The notes below the pieces were generated by a model. It saw only the letters and a list, made by a program, of their open reading frames with translations. It was not told the origin of the DNA and did not search any database. From Nymphaea colorata (Eukaryota > Streptophyta > Magnoliopsida > Nymphaeales > Nymphaeaceae): 64,000 nt of DNA. Where the stretch lies: contig NC_045148.1 of the NCBI RefSeq assembly GCF_008831285.2, positions 2,792,001 to 2,856,000 on the forward strand, in the 5' to 3' direction. The number at the start of each line of letters is the position of its first letter. The first letter of the stretch is position 1. This document shows positions 1 to 11,970 of this stretch, piece after piece. A program made the position numbers and the translations under genes.

Positions 1-362
1 ATGCCCTGTCCATCCATACGGTTCGTTTTTTGAAAAATTTAAAGAAATTTAGACGAAAAGGTCAATGGGTGGCAGTATATATATATATATATATATTTCC
101 ACTTAAATCGGGATAAAACTACTTAAAAAAGATTATTTGGCATTATAGATAACGATTTTAAGAGTGATTTGACAGGAAACGTATATTAAGTGAATTTTTT
201 CGTGTTTGATGTGTCTCTTTAATCATCACAAGATTAAAGGGCAACATCAAATTTTTGACACTAGAAAAATCAATTTTTTTCAAAGAAGCAACTTAAATTA
301 AAGCATGTTTTATATTTAATTAGTATTCATAAACGTGTTAGCATGTTCTTATTTTGTCTCTG

Positions 363-425
<63 letters not shown>

Positions 426-2951
426 GTCTCTCAACCTTTGATTTTTTCCAATATTAATAGTTGGGAGAAAATGAGAAAAAGGTTGTGAATTAGTGTTAGA
501 TGACTAAAATGCCCTATCCTATTTTTCTCTTTTTCTTCCCAACTGTCCACCTAAACTTAATCAATGATCAAGATCATTTCTACTAGGTCTAGCACCTAAG
601 GGTCTCATACCTAATATATATATATGTATATATATAAATCCTTTTGCGGAGAATAATTTTTTTTATTTTTAAATGTTATTTTTATGTTTTACACAGAAAG
701 TGAAAACTTGCTTTCTTGTATTCCCTTTTGCAATTGAGGCTTTATATTCCGATTTTGAGAGTTAAAGGATTGGCATGTCAAGGTTATTCTTTTCACAAGT
801 ACCATGTGCCAACTCGTTGATACTTTAAGCCTTTAAAACTGAAGCAGAGTCTTTGTGTGTGTGTGTGTGTGTGCATGCCTCTGTGCAATATATGTGTGTG
901 TGTGTATGGATGGATGGATGAGATTGATTAAACAAAATGTGAATGTAGATTATAAAAGTTCACTTTATTATGAATCAACTCTACATATTTTTAGGGTATA
1001 TGTATAACCACAAATATCATTCTCGGGCTTTCATCGGCAAGGTTTTTTTTGATATTTTTTGGCATAGTTGTTTTTTTGGAAAATCTTGGGGATTTTTTAA
1101 AATCAGAAACTAATAAGAACACATAATAAATATCTAATTTAAAAATGTTTAAAAAATATATAGTGAAAATGTTGTAATAAGCATCATACTGCATACTAAA
1201 ACAAGAGGAAATGAAACAGTGAAACAAAAGTTGAAAAAATGAAAAAAATAAATAAATGAAAAAAATAGTGATAAAAACAACACTGTGAATTCATTTGTAT
1301 GTTTTTCCAAAATGTCGTGTGTTTTTCCCCTTTTTCCTTTTTTTTCATTTTTTCATTAATACCGCAATATCTGTGGCTATGGTTTACTTATTCTCCTTGT
1401 TTTCTAGAGAAAGTTATGTATGGTGCAAAACTACTCAAAAAATTGTAACTGCCAATATATACTTTCACTAATTACATCTGATTGCTTTCAGAAGTAATTG
1501 TCAGAGGTTGTTTTTGCTGCCTACCTATGGTTTAATGTGGGGTTAATTTTGACCCTCTGATATTCATCATTTCTCTTGTCAATCTCTGATGACCCACCAA
1601 TTGTACTGTTCAAAACGTTACCAGCGGGTTTTCTAGACTAGTTTCAAACTTTAACAAGCACATGGCTTTCGTTTGGGGAAGCAGGAGACTGCAGGTTGTT
1701 GCCCTCCCTCACATGGCAAGGCAATGGCCTACATATTTCTCTCTCTTTCTCCTCTGTCCATTTGGGTGGATGGAGATTTGAGTTTCGTAACGTGTCAAAA
1801 TGGCCTTTTCTATTAAGCAGACAAACCTGTATCATGAATAATTACTTCTGTGAATGTTGGAAGCTTATGATAGCATGTGAAATATGATTCTGATTGTGTG
1901 ATTACCCTACATGTGATTCATTATGCTCTGAAAATGAAGCTGCTGAGGTTATGGATAATTTATTTTGAATCTCCAGTTAAAGAATTTAAGCAAACAGGGA
2001 TTTCATGGAACTGGAAGTGCCTTGGATAGTCAGATCAAATACTGGGTGTCCCTGGTCAAGTGTACTTTGCATTTTAAAACATCTGTCATTTTATATCACA
2101 TTTTTTTTTAGTTCGCTAGCCACCTTGATAATCTTATTTTCTGGAAATATCTACCTATGGTCAAACTACTATCACATAATGGCATGTGGTTTGCTAGGGA
2201 ATGAAAACTTTTTGTTGTTTGTGGGGGGCTGGAGGGGAGGATGGGGAAGGAGAGTGAGAGAGGGTGCTGGGTATGTTTATTTATAGTACATTGTGATCAT
2301 AAAAAAGTACTCTAAGCATTTAATCTCTTAAGTAGTCATTTGATAGAGAAATTATTGTAGAAGGATTGAGATTGTGAGTTAAAGCTGCCAAACTAGCAAC
2401 ATAGCATAGAGACTTGTTTTAGGAGAGGTGCAGAATCTAAGACCTAGACACATTAAATTATCATTTCCTAATTCAATACCAAAGGAATCTTCATATGTTT
2501 TGACTTGACGCACTGACAGGTTATATCCTCTGGATCTGACTTCCTCTGTTCTACTTATTGACACCACATATGTGTTGTTCTGTGCATGTGTAGCTACCAT
2601 TCCTTTCCCCAACAAAATTTTTGCCCCAAATTATTTTGTTTAGTTCATGTTGTCCACCTGAATCCTGTTAATGGAATTTATACTCCATTACAATGTATTC
2701 TATTATTAGGTTAATGAATTTTGGAATTATCCGATCCCTGAAGTTATGGTTGCAATTGGGTCGTATTTTGGATAGCTAGATACTTAAATACAGTACAATA
2801 GAAAATGGCAAGATCCTCAACCTTATCCAGCCCATTTGCAACCTTACCTGAAGTCCTCCAAACTCAGAGTCAAGCTTTTAGTGCTTTTGCAATAATGGCT
2901 TACAATGATCTTATTTTGGCAGTTCACTTGTCTCTACTCTATCCATTACAG
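1..2951 (+). other. Intron of the ERV-family gene, upstream part
   Basis: No coding exon of the left-edge gene can be found before position 2952, although its protein should have an N-terminal half of more than 200 residues. The stretch is therefore read as an intron running in from outside the window. It is AT-rich and holds microsatellites ((TA) at 76-96, (CT) at 364-434, (GT) at 854-873) and an AT-rich repeat at about 1010-1290 that resembles, in reverse orientation, the duplicated repeat in the kinase intron near 34.1-34.8 kb. Short ORFs here look random. Confidence 0.55.
364..434. repeat. (CT)n microsatellite
   Basis: About 70 bp of nearly uninterrupted CT dinucleotides with a few T or G interruptions toward the end. 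It lies in the presumed upstream intron of the ERV-family gene. Confidence 0.95.
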
Positions 2952-3098
2952 ATATTTGAGGGATCAAGTCGTGTCAATGTAAGCCATGTAATTCACGATC
3001 TGTCTTTTGGTCCAAAGTATCCTGGGATTCAGAACCCTCTTGATGGTACTAAACGCGTTCTTGTTGATACAAGTGGCACGTTCAGATATTATATTAAG
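2952..3098 (+). CDS. ERV-family gene, internal exon
   Basis: The exon has 147 nt (49 codons, phase 0 at both ends), starts after AG at 2950-2951 and ends before GT at 3099. It encodes [13 protein letters not shown] through TFRYYIK, the lumenal segment with the family's NVSH and FGPKYPG motifs. Confidence 0.88.
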
Positions 3099-3668
3099 GT
3101 TAGTGGTGTTCATCTTTGTTATTATGTGCTTCACCTGCTAGCCTTCTCTTTCCTTGTTTGTGTTTTCTCTCTCATGCAGCAAAAGCTATCAACTGGCGAA
3201 CATTGAAAGGATGCTATTGGGGCAACATCATGCAGATATAGTTGCAATTTAGCAAAGATCTACATATGTTTATAGCTCCTGAGCGATCATAAAGCATTGT
3301 CTTTAATTGGTGCCACTAAAAATATATTTTTGTACAACTGTTGCAATTATAGATGACCCTTCCATTTATTTGATCAAAGTAGCATGATAGGAGGCCACAT
3401 TTACTTCTGTAGGATATCACTTCCCAAGATGATATTTTGTAATAAATGGCCACCAGGCAAGGTGTAACCCTGGTTGTTTGATATGTGCATGTTTAGGGTA
3501 CCTGTAAAAGCGTAAAATATTTTTTATGAGCAAATAAATATGTGGACACTGCACCAAAGGAAAGACTTGGCTCTCTCACCAAATTGAAACTAGGCGCAAC
3601 TTATCTCACATGAGTCTGGGTGTGGATGCTCTAATTTTTAGGAAAAAAACTTGGCTCAGTTGGCTGTG

Positions 3669-3707
<39 letters not shown>

Positions 3708-5964
3708 CGTCAATTATTAACAGCTGCACCTGAAAAGCACTTGATGAGTTGATGTGCGCATGCACCTACATTGCAAAAACTCTTTGCAAGGGTGCCACGC
3801 CCATGTTGACATGTCATACATTGAATTTTTGAGGAATGTTTTGGGCATTGGGAAAATTTTAAGAGGAAAATGTTGTGGGTCTAATGGTTCTGTAAACTTG
3901 CAGAATTTGATATCAAGATCTTCATTTGGAAATTGAACGTTTTGTTTTCTGGGACAGAGGATTAGGTGGGGTGAGAATTTGGCTTGGAGGAATCTATGTT
4001 TTTAGGAAGAGCAAATCATTTGATGCTCGTTCCTGGCATGTCAAAGTCAGACAGAGAGACATGCTAACAAGGGACTGCTTCTACATTAGGATTTTGTCTC
4101 TGAATTGGAGAAAAAGAGAAGAAGAATGTATAGAACATGACGTTTTGTAGTCACTGAGGGATCAACTATAGAAAGAAGGTGAAGGCCTCATTTCTGGATC
4201 TTATGAGCTATTTTTTGAAGATCATGATGCGATGGAATATATCAACATGTGGCTTGGCTCCATTGACGAGGTGAGCCATCAACATAGTGTGAGTTTGATT
4301 TGAAAATAAGAGACAGAAAAGAGATGAGAGTGAAACAATTAGAAGTCTAGTTAATCTATATGTCATTGAGCAACCTATGTTATGTAGATTCCCCTAGTGG
4401 GTTGCTGTGACCATGCTACCGAGAAGCTGTTGCAAGGCAGTGAAAAGCACAGTAAACCATCTTTGGTGTGGTCAGCTGCACCTGGACAACTATGCACCTG
4501 ATGCAGTTCAAGATCAAGTCCAAGCTATGATCGGGTTGTAAAAGTCATTTGGCCTCACAAATCAAGTTCAAATGACTTGATAAATATCGTCAAGAAGTAA
4601 CTCACAAGAAGATAAATTCAAGAGAGATCACTCACAACCTGAAAAGTATATTAAGGCATATACAACTGAATATTCTTGAGAGAAAAATGAATAAGAATCC
4701 ACCAAAGATGTATACAAGAGGGGAGAAATCCCCTATATATAGACTACAAAAGAGGGAGAAAGAACTAGCTGTCAGAACAGTTCCAACAGCTCAAAATAGA
4801 GCCATTGGAACTGTCCAACAGCTTGTCAGTCTGGTCAAAATCCACATTGGCCAGTCAACAGCTCTCTAAAAGTAGAAAATAAAAATCATAATAAAATAGA
4901 AAAAAATAAACATGCACTTTCATATATATATATATACACACACACACATACGCACACACATGGTTTTTCTAACACCTCTTCTCAAACTTACTGTGTAATG
5001 AAAGTTTGTTCAATAAGAAATTGTTAGATGTGTGTGTATTATCTAGGAGCGTGTAGTGCCTTGGTAAAGCAGTCTGGTAGTTGATTCTATGAATTGAATA
5101 TGGTAAGTCCACGGTTCTCTTCAGATATTCCTCCCAAACATAGTGACAATCCATCTCTTTTGTGTTTGGTTCTTTCATGAAAGGTAGGATTACTGGTTAT
5201 GTAAATGGCACTCTTGTTATCACAACAAAGATGTATCAGCTGTTGGTGAAGAGCTCCCATCTTGAATTAACTGCTTCAACCATACAATTTCTATTGTTGT
5301 TATCACCATAGCTCGGTATTTTTCTTAGGTTGAGGACAATGAAACTTTTTGTTGCTTCTTGTACCTCCATGATATCAGAGAATCACCTAGAAAGATACAA
5401 AATCTAGTGCTGAAGTGCCGATTATTTGGATCACCTCCCCAGTTACTATAGGCAGTCAAACTTAAGGAAGAAGATGATGTAAACATAAACCTCTTGACAG
5501 AGTTCCTTTAACGTATCTTATTATTCACATAACAACATTCAATGTGCACAAATGTAGAATTATGTTGAAACCATTGTCACATATATCATTTACGGGTATT
5601 GTATGGCGAGTTATTTCTCGAGTATAATACAAAAAAATTATATGTCTAGGGGAAATCTCGGAATTTTTTTTAAAATAAAAAATTTAAAAAATCCTAAAGA
5701 TTAGGTAAAAGTAAAATAAATAAAAAAATAATAAGAAGACATTGCAAAATGATTAGATAAAATAATAAACATGATAGGATGTGGGTCAAAAATAGTAAAT
5801 TAAAAATAAACAATAGCCATGTGTAGAATTATGATGCAATAAATTTTGTTGGTCCCCAAGCTAGACCGAATTTACTCAGCTGCATGATATAAAGGCTGAG
5901 CTAATGAAGGAGTTAATGCCAAGGGATTAGGGTTACATTAATTAAGGAGAAGCTGGGCTCTCTT

Positions 5965-6021
<57 letters not shown>

Positions 6022-8132
6022 TGCATCTAATTTTCTGTTAACCATCTCTCTCTTTTTTATGACATCAATTACTGATGAATCTTCTTTAGTACATCCACCT
6101 TTCTGCTCTCTCTCTTCTTTATTACACTTAATATTTTCTGGTTAACCATCTCTCTCTCTTCTTTAATACATTTAGAAAATAGAAACTAATGGTCTGGTTG
6201 AACACTTGAAAAAAGATTCTCACATGCAGAAAAAAAAATGCCAAAAAGCGTGGAAAAACTCGTTTTTTTTCTGTGTTTTATTTTCTGGTGTCTTTTTCAA
6301 AATGACATATTTTGTTAACCTTTTTTTTTTGGCTGAGTCATATTTAATGTATTTATCGCGTTTTTTTCGAATACCATGTGATATTTATGACAGTGGTTGA
6401 AACTGTCTTACTACATGACATGAGGCATATCTCGCCTGGTGATACTTAAATACATAAGAGCCTCAAAATGTTTGGGTGTGTCCTAGTCTATTTTAAACAT
6501 GAGGTATTTTACAAGACATAGCACCATACAAGCACGTACAAAATAACAAGTATGCCTCTATGTAATTGATGGGACTGAGCTACATATGGATCCGACCTAG
6601 ATCCAGAGTAATGAACAATATAGATGTCTTCTTCTTTTCACCTCCCTCAAGTTGTACATGGTCTTGAACTCTGAATAACTTATCTTTCAACATCCAAAAT
6701 TTATCCTTGGTTAATCCTTTACTAAATATATTAGCTATTTGTTCTTCAATTTGGACACACTTAGGCTCTATTTCCTTCTTTTCAACTTTCTTCCTCACAA
6801 AATGTTAGTCAATCTCCATATATTTTGGACAACCAAGACAAAGTGGATTAAAACACATGTTTATAGAACTCTGACTAACATATGATAGAAAGCATCGAGA
6901 AATCCTCTCTCCAACTTTTGTTAGCAGGTATTGAACCCATGTGGCTTCATTTGTGGTAGCAGCTATTCACTTGTATTCCATCTCTATAGATCTGGGCACA
7001 ACCTTCTGATTCCTACTGCTCCACAACACCAAGTTTGTCCAATAAATACGCTATGTCTTGAGACAGATTACCGGTATCAGGGTCTCTCACCTAGTTGCAT
7101 AAAAAATAAGTTCATGCTTCCCTCTTCCCAACAATGTTTGCAGCAGACTATCTCCAAGTGTCCCTTTTAAAGACCTTAATATATGCTTGACAACCTCCAT
7201 ATGTCTGGTCTGTGGATTGTGGATGAATTGAGGCACTTGATTTAATTGAATACATGATGTCAGGATGTTTAGAATCAGGTACGTGGCATGCATACAAAAG
7301 TTCGATACTCTGTAGGGTCATCATATATTTCTCTGTCATGGGCTGCAAGTTTGTGATCCAGAATGCTTGGAGTGGCCAAAGGCATACAATCTTTCATGCC
7401 TGCTCTATCCTACTAGGTGTGCTTGGTAACCTATAGGTACGGGTACGGGTGCCGGTGCGGGTACAGGTACTGACCATTTTTAAAAAAACTCGGGTGCGGG
7501 TGTACGGCTGTATATATATATAAACAATAAGAAATACTTAGAAAATATGTATCAAAATAAAGAATATACATCAACATAAACAAATAAATAACATTGAAAA
7601 TATATATCAACGGCTTTTGCAGCACTGTGTTTAAGAAACCTATGAAAAACTTTAAACATATGGACAACCAAGCAGCCCTCTAGTCAAATATGAATATCAA
7701 TTGAATTTTCACATCCAAAGAATAAAATAAAAAGGAAGGTGGAAAAAATTAAATCAAAGTAAAATTAAGCAGTTTGGATCTATAGGTACCCAAGTATCCA
7801 TTTTGGATACAGGTACGGCGACACGGGTACGTGGACCTTATTGAAGTACCCATGTGACTTAGTTGGTAACGGTTATCTTATCTCCTGATTTGTCAACTTT
7901 AGCTCTAAAAAAGCTACCTAGTTTGTCAAGGTCTGTCTTAAATCTCTTGCCCAGGAATGATTTGAGCTATGCTTAGAGTTGCAGCTTTGCTCCATTTGAA
8001 ACAAGGAGCCATCTCAAGCGATTGGTTAAATGCCAATAAAGAAGACAAGCTTGACCCTCTTTACTTTATTTTTAGCCCAAAAAAGACTGCTACCGAAGGT
8101 ATAATAATAGTTCAAGCGATATCTTTTCCTTC

Positions 8133-8174
<42 letters not shown>

Positions 8175-9897
8175 CAGCACAATACTGGCTTTGTCTGGCC
8201 CTTGTGGCATGACTTCTCCTGTAAATTGGTCACTGATTGTTTTGAATGGACCCTTACCTTGTCTGGCTAGTAAACACCAACTCGACCTAAGAAAAAGAGG
8301 TGGACAGCAAAACAAATGGATCACAAATCAGTGAGTTTTGAACCAACTCTTTTGGAGTTTCGGCTAGATTATGGTAGAAAAGTAAGAAATAGAAAGAGGA
8401 GCTTGTTGAGGAGGAACAATGAGATGTGATGCTATGAAGCAAGAGAGCAACTTTTCAGGTCTTGTGCTACGCTTGCATCTCTCAGGATGAAATTGTGCTT
8501 CAGAACTAAAGGGGAGAAAGAAAAGGTCATACCTATTTTTAGTCCCTATAGTATAGTTTGGTCAGTAGGAAAATGGGTACGTCAGTGCCAATGACTAGGT
8601 TCATGTTATAAATTGAGACTACAATCTGCAACTTGGGAGAGACAGATTGTTTCTTTGACAGATGTGTGTAAGAGAAGCATATGGTCTGTAATAAAATCTG
8701 TTGACCATGCATAGTGTGTGTCGAGCATGTCTTAATATAAAAATCATTATCTTATTTTTTTTACACTTCTATTTTCCTTTAAATATCTTAGCAATATGAA
8801 TTAAATCTTAACTGAGGAACTGATCCTTACATGATGTGCTTCTAATGTATTTTCTCATACCAAACTATGTTTTTTGTAAATTAAATGTTAAATTGTGTCC
8901 TTCTCTCTGAATTTAAAAGCTTTTACGGTTTGACATCTATATGTGTATCCATATCTATGTTACGTCTTGGCAGGCTGAAATCTGTCAATGTTGTTTATCA
9001 ACACATGTACATAACCATCTTATCCACACTTGCATGTACATTTCCAAAACATTTTATTTATCATAATAAATAAAACTGTAAAATTAATGATAACTTGTAC
9101 CAAAATTAATTTATTTTGACAGCCCATTACAAAAGAGGTATTTATGAGCAAATCTTATGCCATCCATTTTAACTAGGTTAGAAATTGAGGCTAGGTTGTG
9201 TATGGCTATTTTTCTTTACTGTCTTATTAATAAAGCTTCATTCTCTTTTATGTAGATTGTTCCTACTGAATACCGTTACCTTTCAAAAGAAGTTATCCCG
9301 ACAAATCAGTTCTCTGTTTCAGAATATTTTGCTCCAATGCTTGAACCCGCTCGAACATGGCCAGGTTCTTAATCTTTGTTGATCAATTGAATCATCTTGA
9401 ACTTGTTTTACATTGTTTGATCATTTTACATGCATTTGATTGCAGCTGTTTACTTTTTGTATGATCTGTCACCAATCACTGTAACAATTACAGAAGTGCG
9501 GCATAGTTTTCTTCACTTCATAACACGGCTTTGTGCAGTTCTTGGTGGTACATTCGCTATGACAGGTGTGCAATTATCTGTGAGGCTCATTAATCAATAC
9601 TTTCTTCACTCATTTTTTTTACTCTGTAGCTTGGCCCACTAACCAGACCCTCTACATTTGTTTTCTCGTCAAAGTTAAACAACTGGGCCTGAAAATTATT
9701 TGGTCAATGTTTTGGGTATTGCTTTTATTAATAACCTTGTAACTGTGTTTTTTTTTTCTTTTTTTTTTCTTTTTTTCCTACCTGGTGCTTTTATACCAAT
9801 CTCAATTTTCTGCCTGTGAACAGGAATGCTTGACCGATGGATGTATAGGTTCCTTGAAGCAGTAACCAGATCAAGTGCTGGAAGCGTGCTTCGGTGA
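2952..9897 (+). CDS. ERV/ERGIC-family ER vesicle transporter, C-terminal four exons (partial)
   Basis: The exons are 2952-3098, 9256-9364, 9446-9565 and 9824-9897, all with AG acceptors and GT donors, and phases 0/1/1 join without a stop. They encode about 149 residues ending at TGA 9895-9897. The protein reads through the beta-rich lumenal part ([25 protein letters not shown], a TEYRYLSKE segment) into [13 protein letters not shown], a hydrophobic span ([20 protein letters not shown]) and a short tail [13 protein letters not shown]. This is the C-terminal half of the COPII-coated ERV family (Erv41/Erv46, ERGIC2/3), membrane proteins that cycle between ER and Golgi and retrieve or load cargo. 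The N-terminal half should lie left of the window. The 6.2-kb intron between the first two exons is filled with copia and hAT debris. Whether it is the Erv41-like or Erv46-like paralogue is not settled here. Confidence 0.9.
3673..3705. repeat. (AT)n microsatellite
   Basis: About 33 bp of alternating A and T inside the ERV-family intron. Confidence 0.95.
4537..4974 (-). mobile_element. Ty1/copia 3' LTR
   Basis: Read on the minus strand, the block starts TGTTAGAAAAAC at 4974 and ends CTTTTACA at 4537, giving a 438-bp LTR with TG..CA ends. A purine-rich tract (GTTTGAGAAGAGG, minus strand) sits directly before it, as expected for a 3' LTR. A TATA-like CTATATATAG (about 4733-4743) marks the LTR promoter. 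The RNase H remnant directly upstream fixes the orientation. No matching 5' LTR was recognised. Confidence 0.72.
4975..5472 (-). pseudogene. Ty1/copia RNase H remnant
   Basis: The minus strand from about 5472 gives the copia RNase H signature: [12 protein letters not shown], then [18 protein letters not shown], then after frame changes an [13 protein letters not shown] segment and a C-terminal QTALPRH stretch (5178-4969). Stops and frameshifts break it. It is the 3' end of a copia polyprotein, followed by the LTR at 4974-4537. The rest of the element was not found. Confidence 0.8.
5640..5870. repeat. AT-rich dispersed repeat
   Basis: A/T-homopolymer-rich sequence that by eye belongs to the same loose family as 1010-1290 and, reversed, 34111-34838. 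No termini could be defined. Confidence 0.3.
5959..6020. repeat. (CT)n(AT)n compound microsatellite
   Basis: A run of CT dinucleotides passes directly into AT dinucleotides, about 60 bp in total. Confidence 0.95.
6580..7960 (-). pseudogene. Ty1/copia RT and RNase H remnant, split by a hAT-like insert
   Basis: The minus strand carries, from high to low coordinate, an RT segment (SGDKITVT; then, past the insert, AGMKDC and PLATPS), the block around [21 protein letters not shown] (7290-7150), RNase H pieces with KVGERIS and [13 protein letters not shown], and the C-terminal [11 protein letters not shown] to [11 protein letters not shown] segment (about 6810-6640), then a purine-rich tract. These are ordered domains of a copia polyprotein broken by stops and frameshifts. 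An unrelated 432-bp element interrupts it at 7431-7862; removing the insert and one target copy brings RT-like sequence from both sides together. Confidence 0.78.
7431..7862. mobile_element. hAT-like non-autonomous element (MITE)
   Basis: The 432-bp insert is flanked by a perfect 8-bp direct repeat TTGGTAAC (7423-7430 and 7863-7870), the target size expected of hAT elements. Its ends are loosely inverted: CTATAGGTACGGGTAC at the left, and at the right a complement reading CTAAGTCACATGGGTAC. Both ends carry GGTACGGGT-rich subterminal repeats and the core is AT-rich. There is no transposase. It interrupts a copia RT remnant and is therefore younger than it. Confidence 0.72.
8138..8171. repeat. 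(AT)n microsatellite
   Basis: About 34 bp of alternating A and T in the ERV-family intron. The remaining intron sequence from 8172 to 9255 shows nothing I recognise. Confidence 0.95.
9256..9364 (+). CDS. ERV-family gene, exon
   Basis: The exon has 109 nt, acceptor AG 9254-9255 and donor GT 9365-9366. It enters in phase 0 and leaves one base over. It encodes [13 protein letters not shown] through EPARTWP, a conserved lumenal segment of the family. Confidence 0.9.
9446..9565 (+). CDS. ERV-family gene, exon with membrane span
   Basis: The exon has 120 nt, acceptor AG 9444-9445 and donor GT 9566-9567, phase 1 at both ends. It encodes the [11 protein letters not shown] motif and the C-terminal hydrophobic span [18 protein letters not shown]. 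Confidence 0.9.
9824..9897 (+). CDS. ERV-family gene, last exon
   Basis: The exon has 74 nt, acceptor AG 9822-9823, and runs to TGA 9895-9897. It encodes [13 protein letters not shown] and a short cytosolic tail ending SVLR. No KKXX-type signal is seen at the end. Confidence 0.9.
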
Positions 9898-11820
9898 TTT
9901 GTTGTACTGCTAACATTGAACTGCATATATAGTTAGACACACAGGCACATTGCTTCTGGAAATTTTGTGGAGATCTTGATTGTGTTTTACATGCCTCTGG
10001 TAGAGAAAAACTGATTATCTGGTTCATGATCTTGGTATTTGTCTGAGGATCTAAATGTGTTTTGTTTCTACCTTTTGTTAGATATTGTATGACTTGGAGA
10101 CTGTATAAAGTTTACTTGGCAGCCTTATTATGTGGCAACTGTTTTACTTTGTTTGGTAAGGCACTTTTCATCTGTATTTCTGAGTGATTTTTGGAATCTT
10201 TTGATGGTATTTTCAGTCTTCGAGATGCCAAGCAAATTCTGTAGGAATCCCAATCCTGTGATGGGGATTCGTTTTTTTTCATTTAGTGTAAGAGTTCAAT
10301 TTGTATCATGTCTGCTAACCTATTATGGAGCTACAGGCATTTGTAGATGTTCAAGTGGATGGTAATTTCTTGTTCCTGTTCTGTTTATGGTGTTTTTCCT
10401 GTCATATCTTCAAGTTATCTTCTGAAAAGATGTCCTTTTGGAGGTTGGATACTACTATCACTATGGTGGTAATTAAATCTTCTTTTGGGGATGGTGAGTG
10501 TAGTACAATCCAGTTTTGCTTGGTGTTGCTTGGTTGTGCAAAGTTTGTGGGCCTCTGAGTATATGTAGACCAGTGGCTGCTGTGGGCGTACTGTTGTCTT
10601 ATATGTATCAGTGGGTGCTTCCTTGTGCATGAGATTGCACCTATACATTGGTTTAACTTGTGCCCAGCTCTCCTTTTTTTGTTTCACAGCTTGCCAATTT
10701 GATGGAACATCAGGCACCACATGGGCCTTTGTGAACTGTAGTTAAGTTGACGATGATATACTACTAATGTGCTGCATATTTACAGCAAGAAACCAACTGA
10801 ACGTCAGAAGTCTCGGTTAATTAGTTCTGCCGAAAATGATGTAGCTGACTAGGTGAGCTATCTAAACAGATTGCTGGAAAAAGAAAAAGGGCGAAGTTTT
10901 CTTGTTAGAGCTGGTAAATAATTCAGGCAGCCTGGCAGCTTAGGTCTGTTTGGCTACTAAAAAGCTGTGGACGTTTTTCTTTTGAATCACTTTCAACTGA
11001 TAAAGCACTAGGAAAAAATCGACATTCTTGATAATCTTTTCTTTTCTTTCATTGTGTTGCTGTGGATTACCTAGAGATGTTTTATCAGAAAGACCTTCTT
11101 TAGCTTCACGAGGTTACCCTGCAATGTAGCGCAAGTTGCTTTATAAGAATCATGGACGAGGCATCCTCACTTTCTTTTGTTCCAGTTGTTTCGGTTTACA
11201 GCGATCGTGCTTGTTCAGCCGTGAGATTCTTTTGTTCATATGACATCTTCCCTACTTAATTTACATCACACCTTTCGTGACAAATATACCATGAAAGTGC
11301 ATCGCGTTTTCCTTCAGGAAATAACTTAAAATATTTAATAGTTGGCTGGTGTGTGTGCTCACGCGAGGAGAGAAGAAAGATAAATAACTCGGCAAGTTCT
11401 AGGGTGATGACATGGCAATAGGCTGACGAGAACGCTTGGTGTGTGTGTGTGGGGGAAGCCTTGTAAGTAAAATTCTTTCAACTGTACCACTAACTTTAGA
11501 GCATGCCACAATGGGCTGACACGGGCATGAAATGGTCCTCTCGACAAACCTTACCATGTTTGATAAACCAAAGAAGAAGAAATGGATCATTCCTCTGCTT
11601 TCAGCATCACAGAGAGTTCTTGAATTTGAGGTCCGACCGCTCTATTCAGTTGACGGCATTGTTGCAAAGAGGATGCTACCTCTATGTGAAACTGACTAAA
11701 GAAGCTTAAACAATTCAATTAAGCAGTTCAATTCAGAAGCTTAAATAATTTGAAGTTGCGAGTGCTTTTTTTGAAAGAAAAGAACTCATCAATCTCTTAC
11801 GAAATCAAGGTTCGATTGGA
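9898..11820 (+). other. 3' flank of the ERV-family gene
   Basis: This is AT-rich sequence following the stop codon. The first several hundred bases are presumably 3' UTR, but no clear AATAAA was found close by. A short exon-like ORF at 10786-10852 is discussed in the findings. Otherwise I see no gene, RNA or element. Confidence 0.4.
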
Positions 11821-11955
11821 AAGGTTTGAATTTCATTGAATGGTTATTGATGCTGAAGGTCATGTCATGTCAGACAAATCATTAAGAGTTTACCAAAAGT
11901 GGAATTGAATGTCATTATAAAGACAAAATACAAAATTTACTATGACCTTTACCCT
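11821..11955. repeat. Direct repeat, left copy
   Basis: About 135 bp containing ATTGAATGGTTATTGAT and CAGACAAATCATTAAGAG, matching 12661-12795 at roughly 85-90% by eye in the same orientation, 840 bp apart. The TRIM element lies between the copies. Confidence 0.85.
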
Positions 11956-11970
11956 TCTTTAAACCATTAT

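Noticed and set aside
991-1227. Minus-strand ORF of 78 codons at the left edge
   Set aside because: Its sequence comes from an A/T-homopolymer repeat related to 34.1-34.8 kb; composition is not protein-like.
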